From positions 6,524,810 to 6,588,809 of the forward strand of contig NC_134879.1 of assembly GCF_041734735.1 (NCBI RefSeq): DNA of 64,000 bases, read 5' to 3'. Below the pieces are notes generated by a model that was not told the DNA's origin, searched no databases, and saw nothing but the letters and a program-made list of their open reading frames with translations. Below are positions 49,313-58,999 of this stretch, piece by piece. The first letter of the stretch is position 1. The number at the start of each line of letters is the position of its first letter. Made by a program: the position numbers and the translations under genes. This DNA is from Babylonia areolata. Lineage: Eukaryota; Mollusca; Gastropoda; Neogastropoda; Buccinidae.

Positions 49313-50455
49313 GCCCCCCGCCCCAACACACACACACACACACACACACACAACATCATGGTAAGCTTATGTTTTGCTCATCGCATCAGCGCGTACTATC
49401 AAAAGCATGCAGTCGTCATGAGCAACGAACTTGTCAGGTGTGGTATGCCACCCAGCTGGATTAACGGCCCTGTCTGTCTGTGTGTCTCAGTGTGGACCTT
49501 TTGCTGGGAACGAGTTTTCACTTTAAGTCACCTTCACCATAAGCCTACACGTTGCTTTCATGTCGATGAAAACGCTCTCTCCTTTTCAGTCGTAAGCAGA
49601 GGTGTGTTTTTATTTATAGCTTCATTGCTTTCATTCACCTCTGTGAGTGTCTGTGTGCGTGTGTATTATGAATGATCAGTGTTTATATTCTGAGCACTTT
49701 GGGTCGTTTTGCAAAGTATTTAGTTCCTTACAAACATTGAATTTTTACAACAACTAACCTATCAGGTATACTACTACTACTACCGTGACTGTTGCTACTA
49801 CTACTAGTGGTAGGCCTATGTCTACGAAAGAGTGCCCAATCATTGAGCCCAAAAGAAAAAATCGATGGCTTTTTAGACATATTAAAGGTGAACTGGAACA
49901 AAAAGGCGGCGGGATATAATAAAGGAAGAGAAGGGGACATAAAAAAAACAATAATCGTTTTTTTTAATTCAAGAAAAGAAAGAAGGAAAAACCATACACA
50001 AAGAGAGCGATAGAAAAGATAAAAATTTCCAGCACGGAATCTCTATATAGATTGATGAGGATTCTGTTTACACAGAAGGAGACCCCGCTGGGCATTCCCA
50101 CAGGTGGATTGGAGTAAGATAGATGCACACACTGTATGAAGTGATTACATATATAGATGACGCAGTTTCCGTGAACCGAATGACAGATAATCATTCAAAA
50201 GCTATTTCATCTTGATCAGTGTCGGTGTGAGTGAGGAGGATGAGTAAGCCTGTCACCAGCACTGTCCGAGTGCAGCAAATGCAGTCTGACAAACGTAACG
50301 AGGAATTCAAACTATTCGACAGTTAATTTTGGTATCACGCTCAGGATAGATAAGATAAGATAAGATAAGAATTGATTATAATAGACAGGTAAGATAAGAA
50401 TAAAGATGAATTGCGGAAAACCACATCCAGATAATCAGCACACCCCCGCCCCCCC

Positions 50456-50486
<31 letters not shown>

Positions 50487-50733
50487 ACGCGGATTACTTG
50501 ATTAAACAAGAGCAATAAACATATGTTCTCAAATAAAAAGCATTTCACATATTCGCTTTTAAAAACATTGCAATTAATTATTACATCGTAATTATTAAAC
50601 AGAAATATATTTAGAATATGGACGTTAGCATTAGACATATTCCATTGTACATTCATCCTGCATATTGCACATTATTCCGACTCCTACATATTGCACATTC
50701 ATTATAACCAATTGTCACGTTTTTCAGCTCAGT

Positions 50734-50767
<34 letters not shown>

Positions 50768-50831
50768 CTAGAACAAGGTACAGCCTATCATGCACGGACT
50801 TTCACACGTCTCACATGAGAGTGCGCGCGCG

Positions 50832-50876
<45 letters not shown>

Positions 50877-53800
50877 CTCAAGAATTTAAAAGGTGGATTG
50901 AACGTGGAATAAAAGTCTTCAGAGCTCTGGATTTCAACTTAAAAGTTCTGTAGCGTCGTCCTGATGGCAATAGCTCATAATACTTTGCTAAAATATGGAT
51001 GTCGTCAGTTGCTATCTGCCTGCTTTTTTTAACCACTCGACTTTCATACAGCTCTTGCATACTAGCTTGTTTCACTCCCACAATTTTACTGCATACACTC
51101 ATGACATCGTTCAAAACACGCTTACTCCTCACTCCCAAACTTCCATACCAGCACATAAATGAAACTGTGAGCACGGACTCGATACAACATCGATAATAAC
51201 TTTGAAGAATATTTGAATTTATACCAACATTTCTAAGCTTCTGTAAACAAAAAATTCTAGATTGACATTTCTTATGAATGGAATCAACATTTCTGTCAAA
51301 AGTCAGCTTATTGTCTAAGATGGTCCCTAAATATCTATATTCATTGACCCTCTCCACTATTTGACCATCAATCACAAGGTTAGCTACAGGCAAGGGGTCT
51401 TTCCGAAAATCTATTAACATTTCTTTTGTTTTCAATACGTTGAGATCCAGATAGTTTTTCTCACACCAGGAACAGAACTTTTTAGAATGAATAGAAGTGG
51501 GAATTTTAGCACAATTTTATCTCTTGGGTTAGAAAAGTCTGTGTGTGTGTGTGTGGGGGGGGGGGGGGGGCTAGGGGGGGGGGGGGGGGTGTTGCCAACC
51601 TTTTTCCAACTGATGTTTGTCCCGCATAAATCAATCTGTTTCAAGCCGCACCAATTCGTGATTTATCTTCCACTGATAGTTAACTCCCCACTCAGTGTTG
51701 CTCCTTCCCTAAAATGCGCGCGCACACATCCACATTAAGAGAGAGAGAAAGAAAGAAAGAGAGAGAGAGAGGGAGAGAGAGAGTGTGTGTCAGTGTACAA
51801 CTACGAGTTTAAACGGTCGTTTCACCCCCATGTGGGTTCGCCCCCTAGCCGGCCAGCTCGCCCCCATACCACAGGTCGTTTCGCCCCCAACTAGTTCATA
51901 AGATAATACAAACGTTTGATTGTGTGTTGTTTTCTTTGAAGTCGCGGAAGGCTAGTGGTAGGAATAATTATAGCCAAAACGGGGGATGGCTCAGAACACA
52001 GAAAACAGGAACAGGCGGCGAAGTACAAAAACAAATACTGTTTGGCCAAGATTCATACAATGCAACATAATTCTAGACACAAGGAGACAAGATCGAGGCA
52101 TGGAGAAATGGATCGGATAATCAACCAGACTAGACGTAGACAATAATCATTTGCGAACTGAAGTCGCAGAAAAGGTTTAAGGATCATATCGGTATGGATT
52201 GATCAAAATGGAAGGGCTGAAGAGGCTTGTATAAGTTCTATCCATAGTTTCAGAAAAGGTAAGTAAAAACTGAAACCGTAAAATGAGTAAGAAAGACTAA
52301 TAGCAGAAACCCATAACCCTGTGTGTATGTATGTAAATAAAAACATAAAAAGTACATTCTGTTTTTGTCTTTATTGGAGGAACGGAGCACTGTAGCGCTC
52401 ACTGAAATGAACCAGGCAGCTAAAGGGGCAAAAGACGGCAAACTGAAGGGGGCGAACTGGCAATGGGGCGAACTGACAATGGGGCGAAACGACCAGATAC
52501 CGTTTCATTGACTGAACAAGGGTTAAGAAACAAATACTCACATACAAGTCACATGATGACGTCACGTACACACATGACGTGTGCTGACTGGACGTGTTGC
52601 AGAGTTTGACCACCTGACGCGCCACCCGGTCAAACTGGAGCAGGACGGAGTGGAGGTCAGCATGACCTTGGTGGACACATGTGGACTGGTCAGTTAGGGT
52701 TTTTTTGTTGTTTTTTTCCCCCTATCTTTTTCTCTATTTTTTCATTGTACATGCACCGTGGCAGAATCGGTGAGGCGTTGGACTGACTGACGATCATGTT
52801 CACCAGTGATCAGAGTTGGAGGCTCGATCTGTTTCGGCACGGTACTGTGTCCTTGGGGAAAGGCACTTTCATACGATTTTGCTCACTCCACCCAGGAGTG
52901 AATGGGTACCCGACTTCCTAAGACACGAACTCTGAATACGTACAGTGGATACGAATTCACTGCTTTGATGGCCGTGGAAGGCTTATTGGGATCATAACAT
53001 TGAAGTTCAAGTTATCACCCTTTTTTTCCCTTTTTTTCTTTTTTAATCTTTCTTTTTATTCACTGCCTTCATGGCCGTAAAAGTCTATTGGTTCATAACC
53101 TTGAAGTTTAAGTTATCATTTTTTGTCTTCTTATCTGACTTTCTTTAATTATTCTTTTTAATTTGTCGTTATTTTATTAAGCTCTACTGATCAGTAAGTC
53201 TCTGTCTTTGTTGTATTATACTAGATATCTGAATTCCCATTATGTAAAAAGGTAAAAAGGGTCTCATAGCCAATTATGGTCATCTGGGCAGTAATTTCAC
53301 AGGCGCAAAGGAAGGTGGATACCCAATCCTTTCCTTCCGTCATGTTATATAACCTTCCCCCAAAGTGAGGTCTGGCATCCATTCACACCTGGGTGGAGTG
53401 AGGAAGATCGGAGTAAAGTGCCTTTCCAAAAGACTACACCATGCCGAAATGGGGCCTTGAACCCAAACTCTTTTAATGATGATTAATCGTTCGTCAAACA
53501 TCACATCAAAGAAAACAAATAAGTTTTACTACCAGTCATTTTCACACCGTCTTCTCATCACTGTATCCTTTTTGTTTCTGTAAACATTCTGTTCAACGAT
53601 CTGGGATTATTGAATCAAATCCTTCTGTCCTCCTTTCAAACAACGATCTTGTCATGTGTTTAGTTTTATTCTATTTCATGATCGTTCTTCTTTTCAAGGA
53701 CGAGTATCAAAAGCTTCGAGAGAAAGTCTGTGTCTCGGCTGACGCCTTCTTGGTGTGCTTTGACGTCACATGTCCTACGTCACTGGAGCGCGTCAAAGAC

Positions 53801-54342
53801 CAATGGCTGCCCGAGATCAGGAAATACAACTCTGCCGCTCCTTTCGTCCTAGTGGCCACCAAATGTGATGAGAGAATCAAGGCACAGGTGAACACTCACA
53901 CACACACACACACGTCTCGCACGTATGCACACATACTGTGCGAAATATGTTAAGAGTGAAAAGATTTTACGTGTGTGTATGTGTGTGTGCGCGCGCGCAC
54001 GCACGCACGTGTGCATGTGTGTGTTTGTGGTAGTTGTCTTCAATTTTACATCTTTCCACTCAAGGTGATATTAGACAAAAAATAAAAGTGTAAGGGAAGT
54101 GGAGGTTAGGGGGAATGCTTATGCTCTATCTTTGCATGTGTTTCAGATTCTGATGGTTTATTCATATAGTATGATCCCTTGTGAAGGGGTACATTAACAT
54201 AAAATGGTAAATGGATAAATACATGGTGTGTCAAATTCCAGACTGATAAAATGTAAGCTTTCTGATGAAATAGAAAATTTCCCAGTGTCTTTAAATACTT
54301 TCTATGGATGCAAAGATGCATTTGTAACAAGAAAGTGCACGA

Positions 54343-54389
<47 letters not shown>

Positions 54390-54674
54390 TCTCTTATTAA
54401 TTTCATAATGGGCCAAATGGAGAGAAAAAAAAACAAAAAAACAAAACCTTCTCCCCCTCCACTGTCACAGATTGAAGGAAAGCCATCCTCGGCCACAGTG
54501 TCCTTTTCCCAGGCCAAGGCCATGGCCCAGGAGCTGGGAGCCAAGAACTACTGCGAGAGTTCTGCCAAGAATGCCACAGGCCTCAAGAAAGTGTTTGAGG
54601 AGGCAGCACAGGCTGGACTACAGAATGCCTTTCCTGGTGGAGTAGACAGACGCACTAGTTGTGTGGTGTCCTAA
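46580..54674 (+). CDS. Atypical Rho-family small GTPase, complete in four exons
   Basis: Spliced coding sequence: 46580-46766, 52603-52688, 53699-53887 and 54471-54674 (666 nt, 221 aa), with all phases consistent and GT-AG introns. What is seen: an N-terminal extension of about 25 residues; P-loop GDVGVGKT; DTCGLDEYQKLR at switch II; CFDV and WLPEIRKY typical of Rho proteins; guanine-specificity motif TKCD; ESSAK as the G5 loop; C-terminal CVVS, a CAAX box for prenylation and membrane attachment. Family knowledge: Rho GTPases switch between GDP and GTP to control actin and polarity. The DEYQKLR stretch is most like RhoU/RhoV (DEFDKLR in those). Odd features: Val at Rac position 12, Leu at 61, Cys at 59, a lengthened switch I without PT[VA]F, and a region after TKxD about three residues shorter than in Rac. 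Inference: a GTP-locked or non-hydrolysing atypical member. The family call is firm; subfamily and biochemical state are not. Confidence 0.9.
46800..47990 (+). repeat. GGT-rich minisatellite in GTPase intron 1
   Basis: About a dozen imperfect ~65-75-bp units of the type aaaggatggtggtggtggtg then attgctgtagtgaggggtg, strongly G-rich on the sense strand. The clustered GG doublets favour two-layer G-quadruplexes in RNA. Confidence 0.88.
48050..48930 (+). repeat. 50-bp minisatellite, about 17 copies
   Basis: The unit starts caagtggtgatggtgttttt, then gtggtgttggtgactgttgt, then tgtggtgatg. Copies are almost identical, so it was homogenised recently. Its complement is open in all three frames and gives His/Thr-rich ORFs of up to 415 codons, which are artefacts. 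Confidence 0.95.
49281..49352 (+). repeat. Poly-C run followed by (CA)n
   Basis: About 30 consecutive C, then ccgccccccgcccc, then CA repeats, in GTPase intron 1. Another poly-C plus CA occurs at 50447-50490. Confidence 0.92.
49360..50435. other. Intron 1 sequence without a recognised feature
   Basis: A-rich 49840-50030 and a gataagataagataag microsatellite at 50345-50370. Confidence 0.6.
50737..50875 (+). repeat. (CA)n and (CG)n tracts
   Basis: CA repeats at 50737-50766 and 50841-50873 with a (GC)9-10 run at 50822-50840. Confidence 0.93.
50880..51490 (-). mobile_element. L2/CR1-like LINE RT C-terminal fragment
   Basis: A single open minus-strand stretch: KTKEMLIDFRKDPLPVANL, VNEYRYLGTILDNKLTFD, RIFCLQKLRNVGINSNIL, CCIESVLTVSFMCWYGSLG and LLPSGRRYRTFK, ending PRSIHLLN. 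This is the thumb and connection region after the RT active site of jockey-superfamily LINEs common in fish and molluscs. It is uninterrupted for 185 codons, so insertion is fairly recent or the fragment was short-lived. It lies antisense in GTPase intron 1. Confidence 0.8.
51539..51590 (+). repeat. (GT)n with two poly-G runs
   Basis: gtgtgtgtgtgtgtg, then about 16 G, ctag, and about 15 G. Confidence 0.93.
51809..52507. mobile_element. TIR element with repeated TTCGCCCC ends
   Basis: The left end reads aaacggtcgtttcaccccc, followed by more gttcgccccc and gtttcgccccc copies up to 51885. The right end (complement) reads aaacggtatctggtcgtttc then gccccattgtcagttcgcc. The interior is 550 bases without convincing coding. 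Multiple short TTCGCCCC iterations at each end resemble subterminal transposase-binding arrays. It lies in GTPase intron 1 close to exon 2. The superfamily is not assigned. Confidence 0.6.
52603..52688 (+). CDS. GTPase exon 2: switch I end to DTCGL
   Basis: The acceptor is gtgttgcag/AGTTTGACC. The exon encodes EFDHLTRHPV, then DGVEVSMTLVDTCGL. Asp57 and Gly60 equivalents are kept; Trp56 is Val, Ala59 is Cys and Gln61 is Leu. The donor CTG/gtcagt is weaker than the others but is followed at once by an in-frame stop, and the next exon continues the Rho alignment without a gap. The track of open frames misses this exon because it is only 86 bases long. Confidence 0.85.
52754..52996 (+). mobile_element. 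SINE family C in GTPase intron 2
   Basis: A-box region cgtggcagaatcggtgaggc, B-box remnant ggaggctcgatctg, then ggggaaaggcactttcatac, gaatgggtacccgactt and cagtggatacgaattcactg. Confidence 0.75.
53300..53500 (-). mobile_element. SINE family C, inverted copy in GTPase intron 2
   Basis: Reverse complement of family C: catccattcacacctgggtg, gagtgaggaagatcggagta, aagtgcctttcc, ccatgccgaaatggggccttg and gaacccaaactc. With the plus copy 300 bases upstream it makes an inverted pair inside one intron. Confidence 0.7.
53699..53887 (+). CDS. GTPase exon 3: switch II helix to TKxD motif
   Basis: The acceptor is cttttcaag/GACGAG and the donor is GCACAG/gtgaac. The 63 codons run from DEYQKLREK through FLVCFDV and QWLPEIRKY to LVATKCDERIKAQ. 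The Trp-x-Pro-Glu-Ile/Val-Arg signature is diagnostic of Rho rather than Ras, Rab or Arf families. TKCD keeps the Asp that reads guanine. Confidence 0.92.
54015..54115 (-). repeat. Short copy of the I-like LINE 3' tail
   Basis: Contains gttgtcttcaattttacatc and ccactcaaggtgatattaga, matching 55674-55730 at the 3' end of the I-like LINE (gttgtcttcagtttaacgtc). It lies in GTPase intron 3. It could be a severely truncated LINE or a SINE sharing the tail. Confidence 0.55.
54343..54386 (+). repeat. (GT)n(GA)n in GTPase intron 3
   Basis: Compound microsatellite 85 bases before exon 4. Confidence 0.95.
54471..54674 (+). CDS. GTPase exon 4: G5 motif, last helix and CAAX box
   Basis: The acceptor is cactgtcacag/ATTGAAGG. 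The exon encodes FSQAKAMAQELGAKNY, then CESSAKNATGLKKVFEEA and the tail DRRTSCVVS before TAA. A Ser in the last CAAX position usually favours farnesylation. The hypervariable tail has only two Arg residues, so a strong polybasic region is absent. Confidence 0.92.
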   Translation: MEGKPSSATVSFSQAKAMAQELGAKNYCESSAKNATGLKKVFEEAAQAGLQNAFPGGVDRRTSCVVS

Positions 54675-55665
54675 GTCATGTAACTCTTGTTTGTTTGAGG
54701 TGTTTGCTGAATATGTATGTTTGAGATGGATGATGGCTGCTGGGTTAAAAAAAAATCTAAACTTACTTTTGTTCTGTGTGTGTGTGTGTGTGATGTGGTG
54801 TGGTGTGTTATGTGTGTGGTTGAGAGAGAGTGTGTGTTTGTGTGTGCATGCATGCACGTATGTCTGTGTCACAGTGTGTAAAATATCAGTTAACTGTGGT
54901 TTATAAAATGTACTTGAATGCAGTGAAAATATAATTACTGCAAAAATATGCATAGATGTAGCATCACAAACAAGAAAATGAAGTATAAAAATGGATAACT
55001 CAAATTTCAGAGACTGCAATGCACAGTGCAAAAAATCATTGACTGATCACTTTTGAAGTACTCAACAGCAGTACTGGTAAAATATGCAGCTTGGCTTCAT
55101 ATACACAATGCTGAAGTTGTGCTGTACTGTTGCCATTGTGGTAGATAGTGGAACCATGTAATTGCCTTGTTTGTAAATGTTGGGAAAATTGCCAGATTCT
55201 TTAAAGATAGTCTTATCAAAGATACAGTACTGTCATGATGTAACTTGTTGCTGGAATACTACACTGTTGATGCATTGTGAATTTTTAAGAGAGAGAAGGC
55301 AGGACAAAGAGAAAAAGAGAGGAGAATAGAATGACAGTTTGTAACTAGTAACATTATTTTGTACACAAACGTATGTTTATAATTTTTCAGTGTGTCATTA
55401 AAGACATACTCACCCACTGTATATCCATAGCTAATTGAACTGTACATGTCATATGAAAGTGAGTTGTACTTTATTTACAGTGGAATTCATACATCATAAC
55501 TGAAATATGTTGTGTTCTCCATCACAAGAAAAAATGTTATGCACATGACATTTTCTGTATAGTACTGCTCAGTGTCCATTACTCCAACTGAAGCAATCTG
55601 AACAAATAGCCAACTGGTTGCAAGCTTAGCCTGATAACTGAATAAATGAGCTTTACATGTGTGTG
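54675..55665 (+). other. GTPase 3' untranslated region
   Basis: About 990 bases of AT-rich, non-repetitive sequence follow the stop. They end at AATAAA (55641-55646), followed after about ten bases by a (TG)n-rich tract, the classic arrangement of a cleavage and polyadenylation site. No other canonical AATAAA was seen between the stop and this point. A LINE on the opposite strand begins just beyond. Confidence 0.55.
55641..55646 (+). promoter_or_regulatory. Polyadenylation signal of the GTPase gene
   Basis: AATAAA followed by a GT-rich downstream element at 55661-55675. Confidence 0.55.
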
Positions 55666-55669
55666 TGTG

Positions 55670-58600
55670 TGTTTGTTGTTGTCTTCAGTTTAACGTCTTT
55701 CCACTTGAATTGATATTAGACGGGGAAAAAAAACAACAAAAACCGTGGGGGTAGGGGCTGTGAGAGGGGGAGGGGTAAAAGTGTGTGTATGTGTGGAGGG
55801 TGAATAGGGAGAGACAACGCTAGGAAAAATGGTAACGTTATAAACGCTAACATCAAACAACTATAACATCTATAACAAATGTCCTATAGGACTATGCAGC
55901 AAACCTTCTGCAATAACAAATTAGAATTGTTAATAACGCATTCAAAAGAACTTTTGGTGAAGTCTGGCAAAAAACATTTTAGATTCTGACATTCGAATAT
56001 TACATGGTTGCTAGAAATATGTTCTCCACATATGCATCTGACATCTTTGCTGAACTTTGTTATAAAAGCGTTCAGTTTTATCCTGTTTGATAATGTATGA
56101 ATCTGCCTTAATCTTATTGAATTACTGTATGTATTTGACTGATTGATAATTCCCGGTTGTTGAACATTAATTACACTATGGTTTAAAGCTTTGCCGTTTT
56201 CCTGGTATAATTCTCTGACTTTGTTCCACGATGTTTTTTCTTGTATTCGATAACCCTCTTGTACAGACAGAGGCACATAAAGTTCTATGGTTCCCTGTTC
56301 GTTCTTTGCACCTTTTCTTGCAGCCCTGTCAGCCCATTCATTGTTGAGAATACCAAGATGTGAAGGAACCCAGGAAAACGTAATATGTGTTCCTTTCAAG
56401 CTTAAAAGATGTAAAATGTGGCTGATTTCTAGTATGATTTTAGATTTGTTCTTACAATTTGGTGAGTTTAAAGCACATAATACAGATTTGGAATCAACGC
56501 AAAATAAGACTTGTAGAAGGCAAATTGGAAGATCAAGAATATGATTTAGAGCCATAAGAACAGCAATAAGTTCAGCAGTGAATATTGAACGATTTTTACC
56601 AATATAGTATGATCTTTCCATTTTCAGTTGTGGAAAACGAAAGCTGAACCTGCTTGGCCATTGTCTAATAATGAGCCATCTGTGTAGATCTGTAAATGAT
56701 CACAGTATCTATTTTGAAGGTGTACTCGGACTTCCGTTGCCATGATATTCGGATTTTCATTCTTTTTAATGTCAGTATGATTAACATCAAAATGTGCTTT
56801 ATTCATTTCCCAGATGGGGTATGGACTTACGGTCTTCTGTGTGTCTACGTCATCTGAATTAATTTCAGTTTTTTGAACAGGTTTGACACAAGCGTGCCAA
56901 TGGGTGTTAAATAAGATATGTTTTTAGCTCTTTTGGGGAAGTTGTTTTCGGATGTAATTTTTACTTCCTCTGATGTATAATTTTCAGTTGTTGAGCTTCT
57001 CAGTACGTATTTAGCACATGCGAGGTTTCGGTATTCATCTAAAGGTAGTACTCCTATTTCTTTGTATGTTCCGAGGGTCGATGCATGGAAAGGTACACCA
57101 AGGGCAAGTCTATATGCTTTACAGTCTATGCTTTGAAGTTTCTTTAGCAAATATTTTGGAGCATTGAAAAAGACTTCTTGTCCATAGGATAGTTTGGATT
57201 GAATAAGTGATGATGATAAATGTTTCAAAATCGTTTTATCTTGTCCCCAGTATTGTTTACTCACAATTTTGAGTAAGTTTAAAGATTTTCTTGCTTTTGT
57301 TAATATATATTCAATATGGCTGTTCCAAGTTAGTTTTGAAGTATCAATCCTAAAAACTTAACAGTATCTTTATACTGAATTGTCTCATTTTCAATCTTAA
57401 ATGTTGGTAACTCTTCTGGGTTTGTTCCATTGTTAAAAAGCATAATGTGTGTTTTTTCTGATGATAATGTAAGACCATTATCAGCAATGTATCTATTTAA
57501 TCTATCTATTTCTCTTTGGTATATTTTCTTGATATAGTTTAAAGCCCTTTTGGATGTATTCCGTTTCATAGTTACATTCATCCACATACATATATCATCT
57601 GCGTATTGCATTAGGATCACATCATTTGATAAGTGTTTGGGTAAGTCGTTCAACAAGATATTAAATAGAACAGGGGCAATAGCAGAACCTTGGGGTAATC
57701 CCATGTGAAGAGTTTTAGGATTTGAGTATGCATTCCTGACCCGTACCTGTATACTTCTTTCACTCAGGAAATCTTTGATATAATCATAGAGATGTCCTGA
57801 AAAGCCAACAGATTTCAGTTTAAAGAGTAACTTTGCATGCCAAACTTGATCATAGGCTTTCTTCACATCAAAAAAAGTTGCAAGAATGTTTTTCCTTCTA
57901 GCGAATTGTTGTTTTACATGTGTTGTAAGTTTTACCAAATTATCAATTGCAGATCTACCTCTCTGAAAGCCCGCTTGGTTAATTGGGATAATCTTATTTT
58001 TATGACAATAGTACATCAGCCTTCTCAAAATTATTCTTTCCATTAGTTTACCAGTATGTGATGTTAGTGCAATTGGCCTGTAGCTGCTCTTATCTGTTTT
58101 GCATTTTCCTTGTTTATGAACTGGTATCACAATAGACCGTTTCCATTGTGCTGGCATTAAACCATCAATCCAGCACTTTTGAAAAATCTCAAACAATAAA
58201 ACAACAAAATTTTCTGGTAAATGTCTCAGCATCTCATTTGAGACTGCATCAAGTCTTACAGATGTTTTCTTTTCAGGGAGGGATACTAATGCTTCTTTAA
58301 CCTCGTTGAGTGTGAGTGGAGCATTGACATACTGACTATTATCAGGACTTGGATCTGTATAATCACTTTTGCTCTCTTCTTCGGTTCTGTGTTTTCTGTT
58401 TTTAAGTGAGAGACCTTCCAATCGCATAGACTCTACATTGGACGGAAAATCTTTGTCTTTTATCTTAATAGGACAAGATGGCAAATTTATACCTTCTTTC
58501 ATTTCATGAAATTTTTTCCACACCTTTTTAGTATCTTTATAATCAGAAATCTCCGTATTACAGAAGGAAGACCAATATTGTCTTTTTGCCTGTGCAATGA

Positions 58601-58700
58601 CCATGTTGCTATGATGGTTTGCCTTTTTCTTTTCAATAAGGTTCTCGTGTGTGTGTGTGTGTGTAGTTTTAGAAGTCTTCAAGTTCAATTTCTCTTTCCA
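55670..58700 (-). mobile_element. I-like LINE, RT plus RNase H, 5'-truncated
   Basis: Minus strand: QAKRQYWSSFCNTEI; KVWKKFHEMKEG; ALVSLPEKKTSVRLDAVSNE; WKRSIVIPVHKQGKCKTDKS; SYRPIALTSHTGKLMERII; NQAGFQRGRSAIDNLV; FFDVKKAYDQVWHAKLLFKL; GLPQGSAIAPVLFNILLN; QYADDICMW (catalytic pair intact). RNase H follows (LQIYTDGSLLDNGQAGSAF, FTAELIAVLMALNHI, FCVDSKSVLCAL, WVPSHLGILNNEWADRAARK) and a zinc-knuckle end CICGEHISSNHVIFEC. Only about three frame or stop changes interrupt more than 900 codons, so it is younger than the others. The endonuclease is absent. The 3' tail (low coordinates) matches short copies elsewhere in the window. Confidence 0.88.
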
Positions 58701-58928
58701 TGCATGTGTGTGGGTGTGTGTGTGTTCAATTTGAATGTGTATGTACAATTTGAACACATTCACTATGCTTGTATGAGCATGTGTGAAAATGTGAGTGGTT
58801 CTGTGACAGTATGCAAGCATAACCTGACCCAAATGCATGCTTCTGCACTCTTCTCCATCTCCTGTCATATTCAAGAGTTTCAGCCACTGACAGCTTTGTA
58901 TACAATTTTTAAAGACAATTATTTCAAA

Positions 58929-58991
58929 CAGATGTGGTGAAGCAGACATGGATCAGTCTGTACACTTTGACGCCTCCTTGAAACCGAAACT
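58929..58991 (+). repeat. Diverged R1 tail fragment
   Basis: cagatgtggtgaagcagaca and tttgacgcctccttgaaacc match the R1 end. It lies at the upstream end of the I-like LINE. Confidence 0.6.
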
Positions 58992-58999
58992 GTCAAGAA

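Larger units (their letters stand above)
46767..52602 (+). other. GTPase intron 1
   Basis: The 5.8-kb intron runs from a gtgagg donor to a tgttgcag acceptor. It holds GGT-rich minisatellites (46.8-48.9 kb), poly-C and CA tracts, an L2/CR1-like LINE fragment and a terminal-inverted-repeat element. No conserved coding segment is visible inside it. Confidence 0.8.

Noticed and set aside
58700-58949. N-terminal part of the 539-codon minus ORF as LINE protein
   Set aside because: The first ~100 codons run through CA repeats and an R1 fragment; LINE similarity begins only at about QAKRQYW near 58600.
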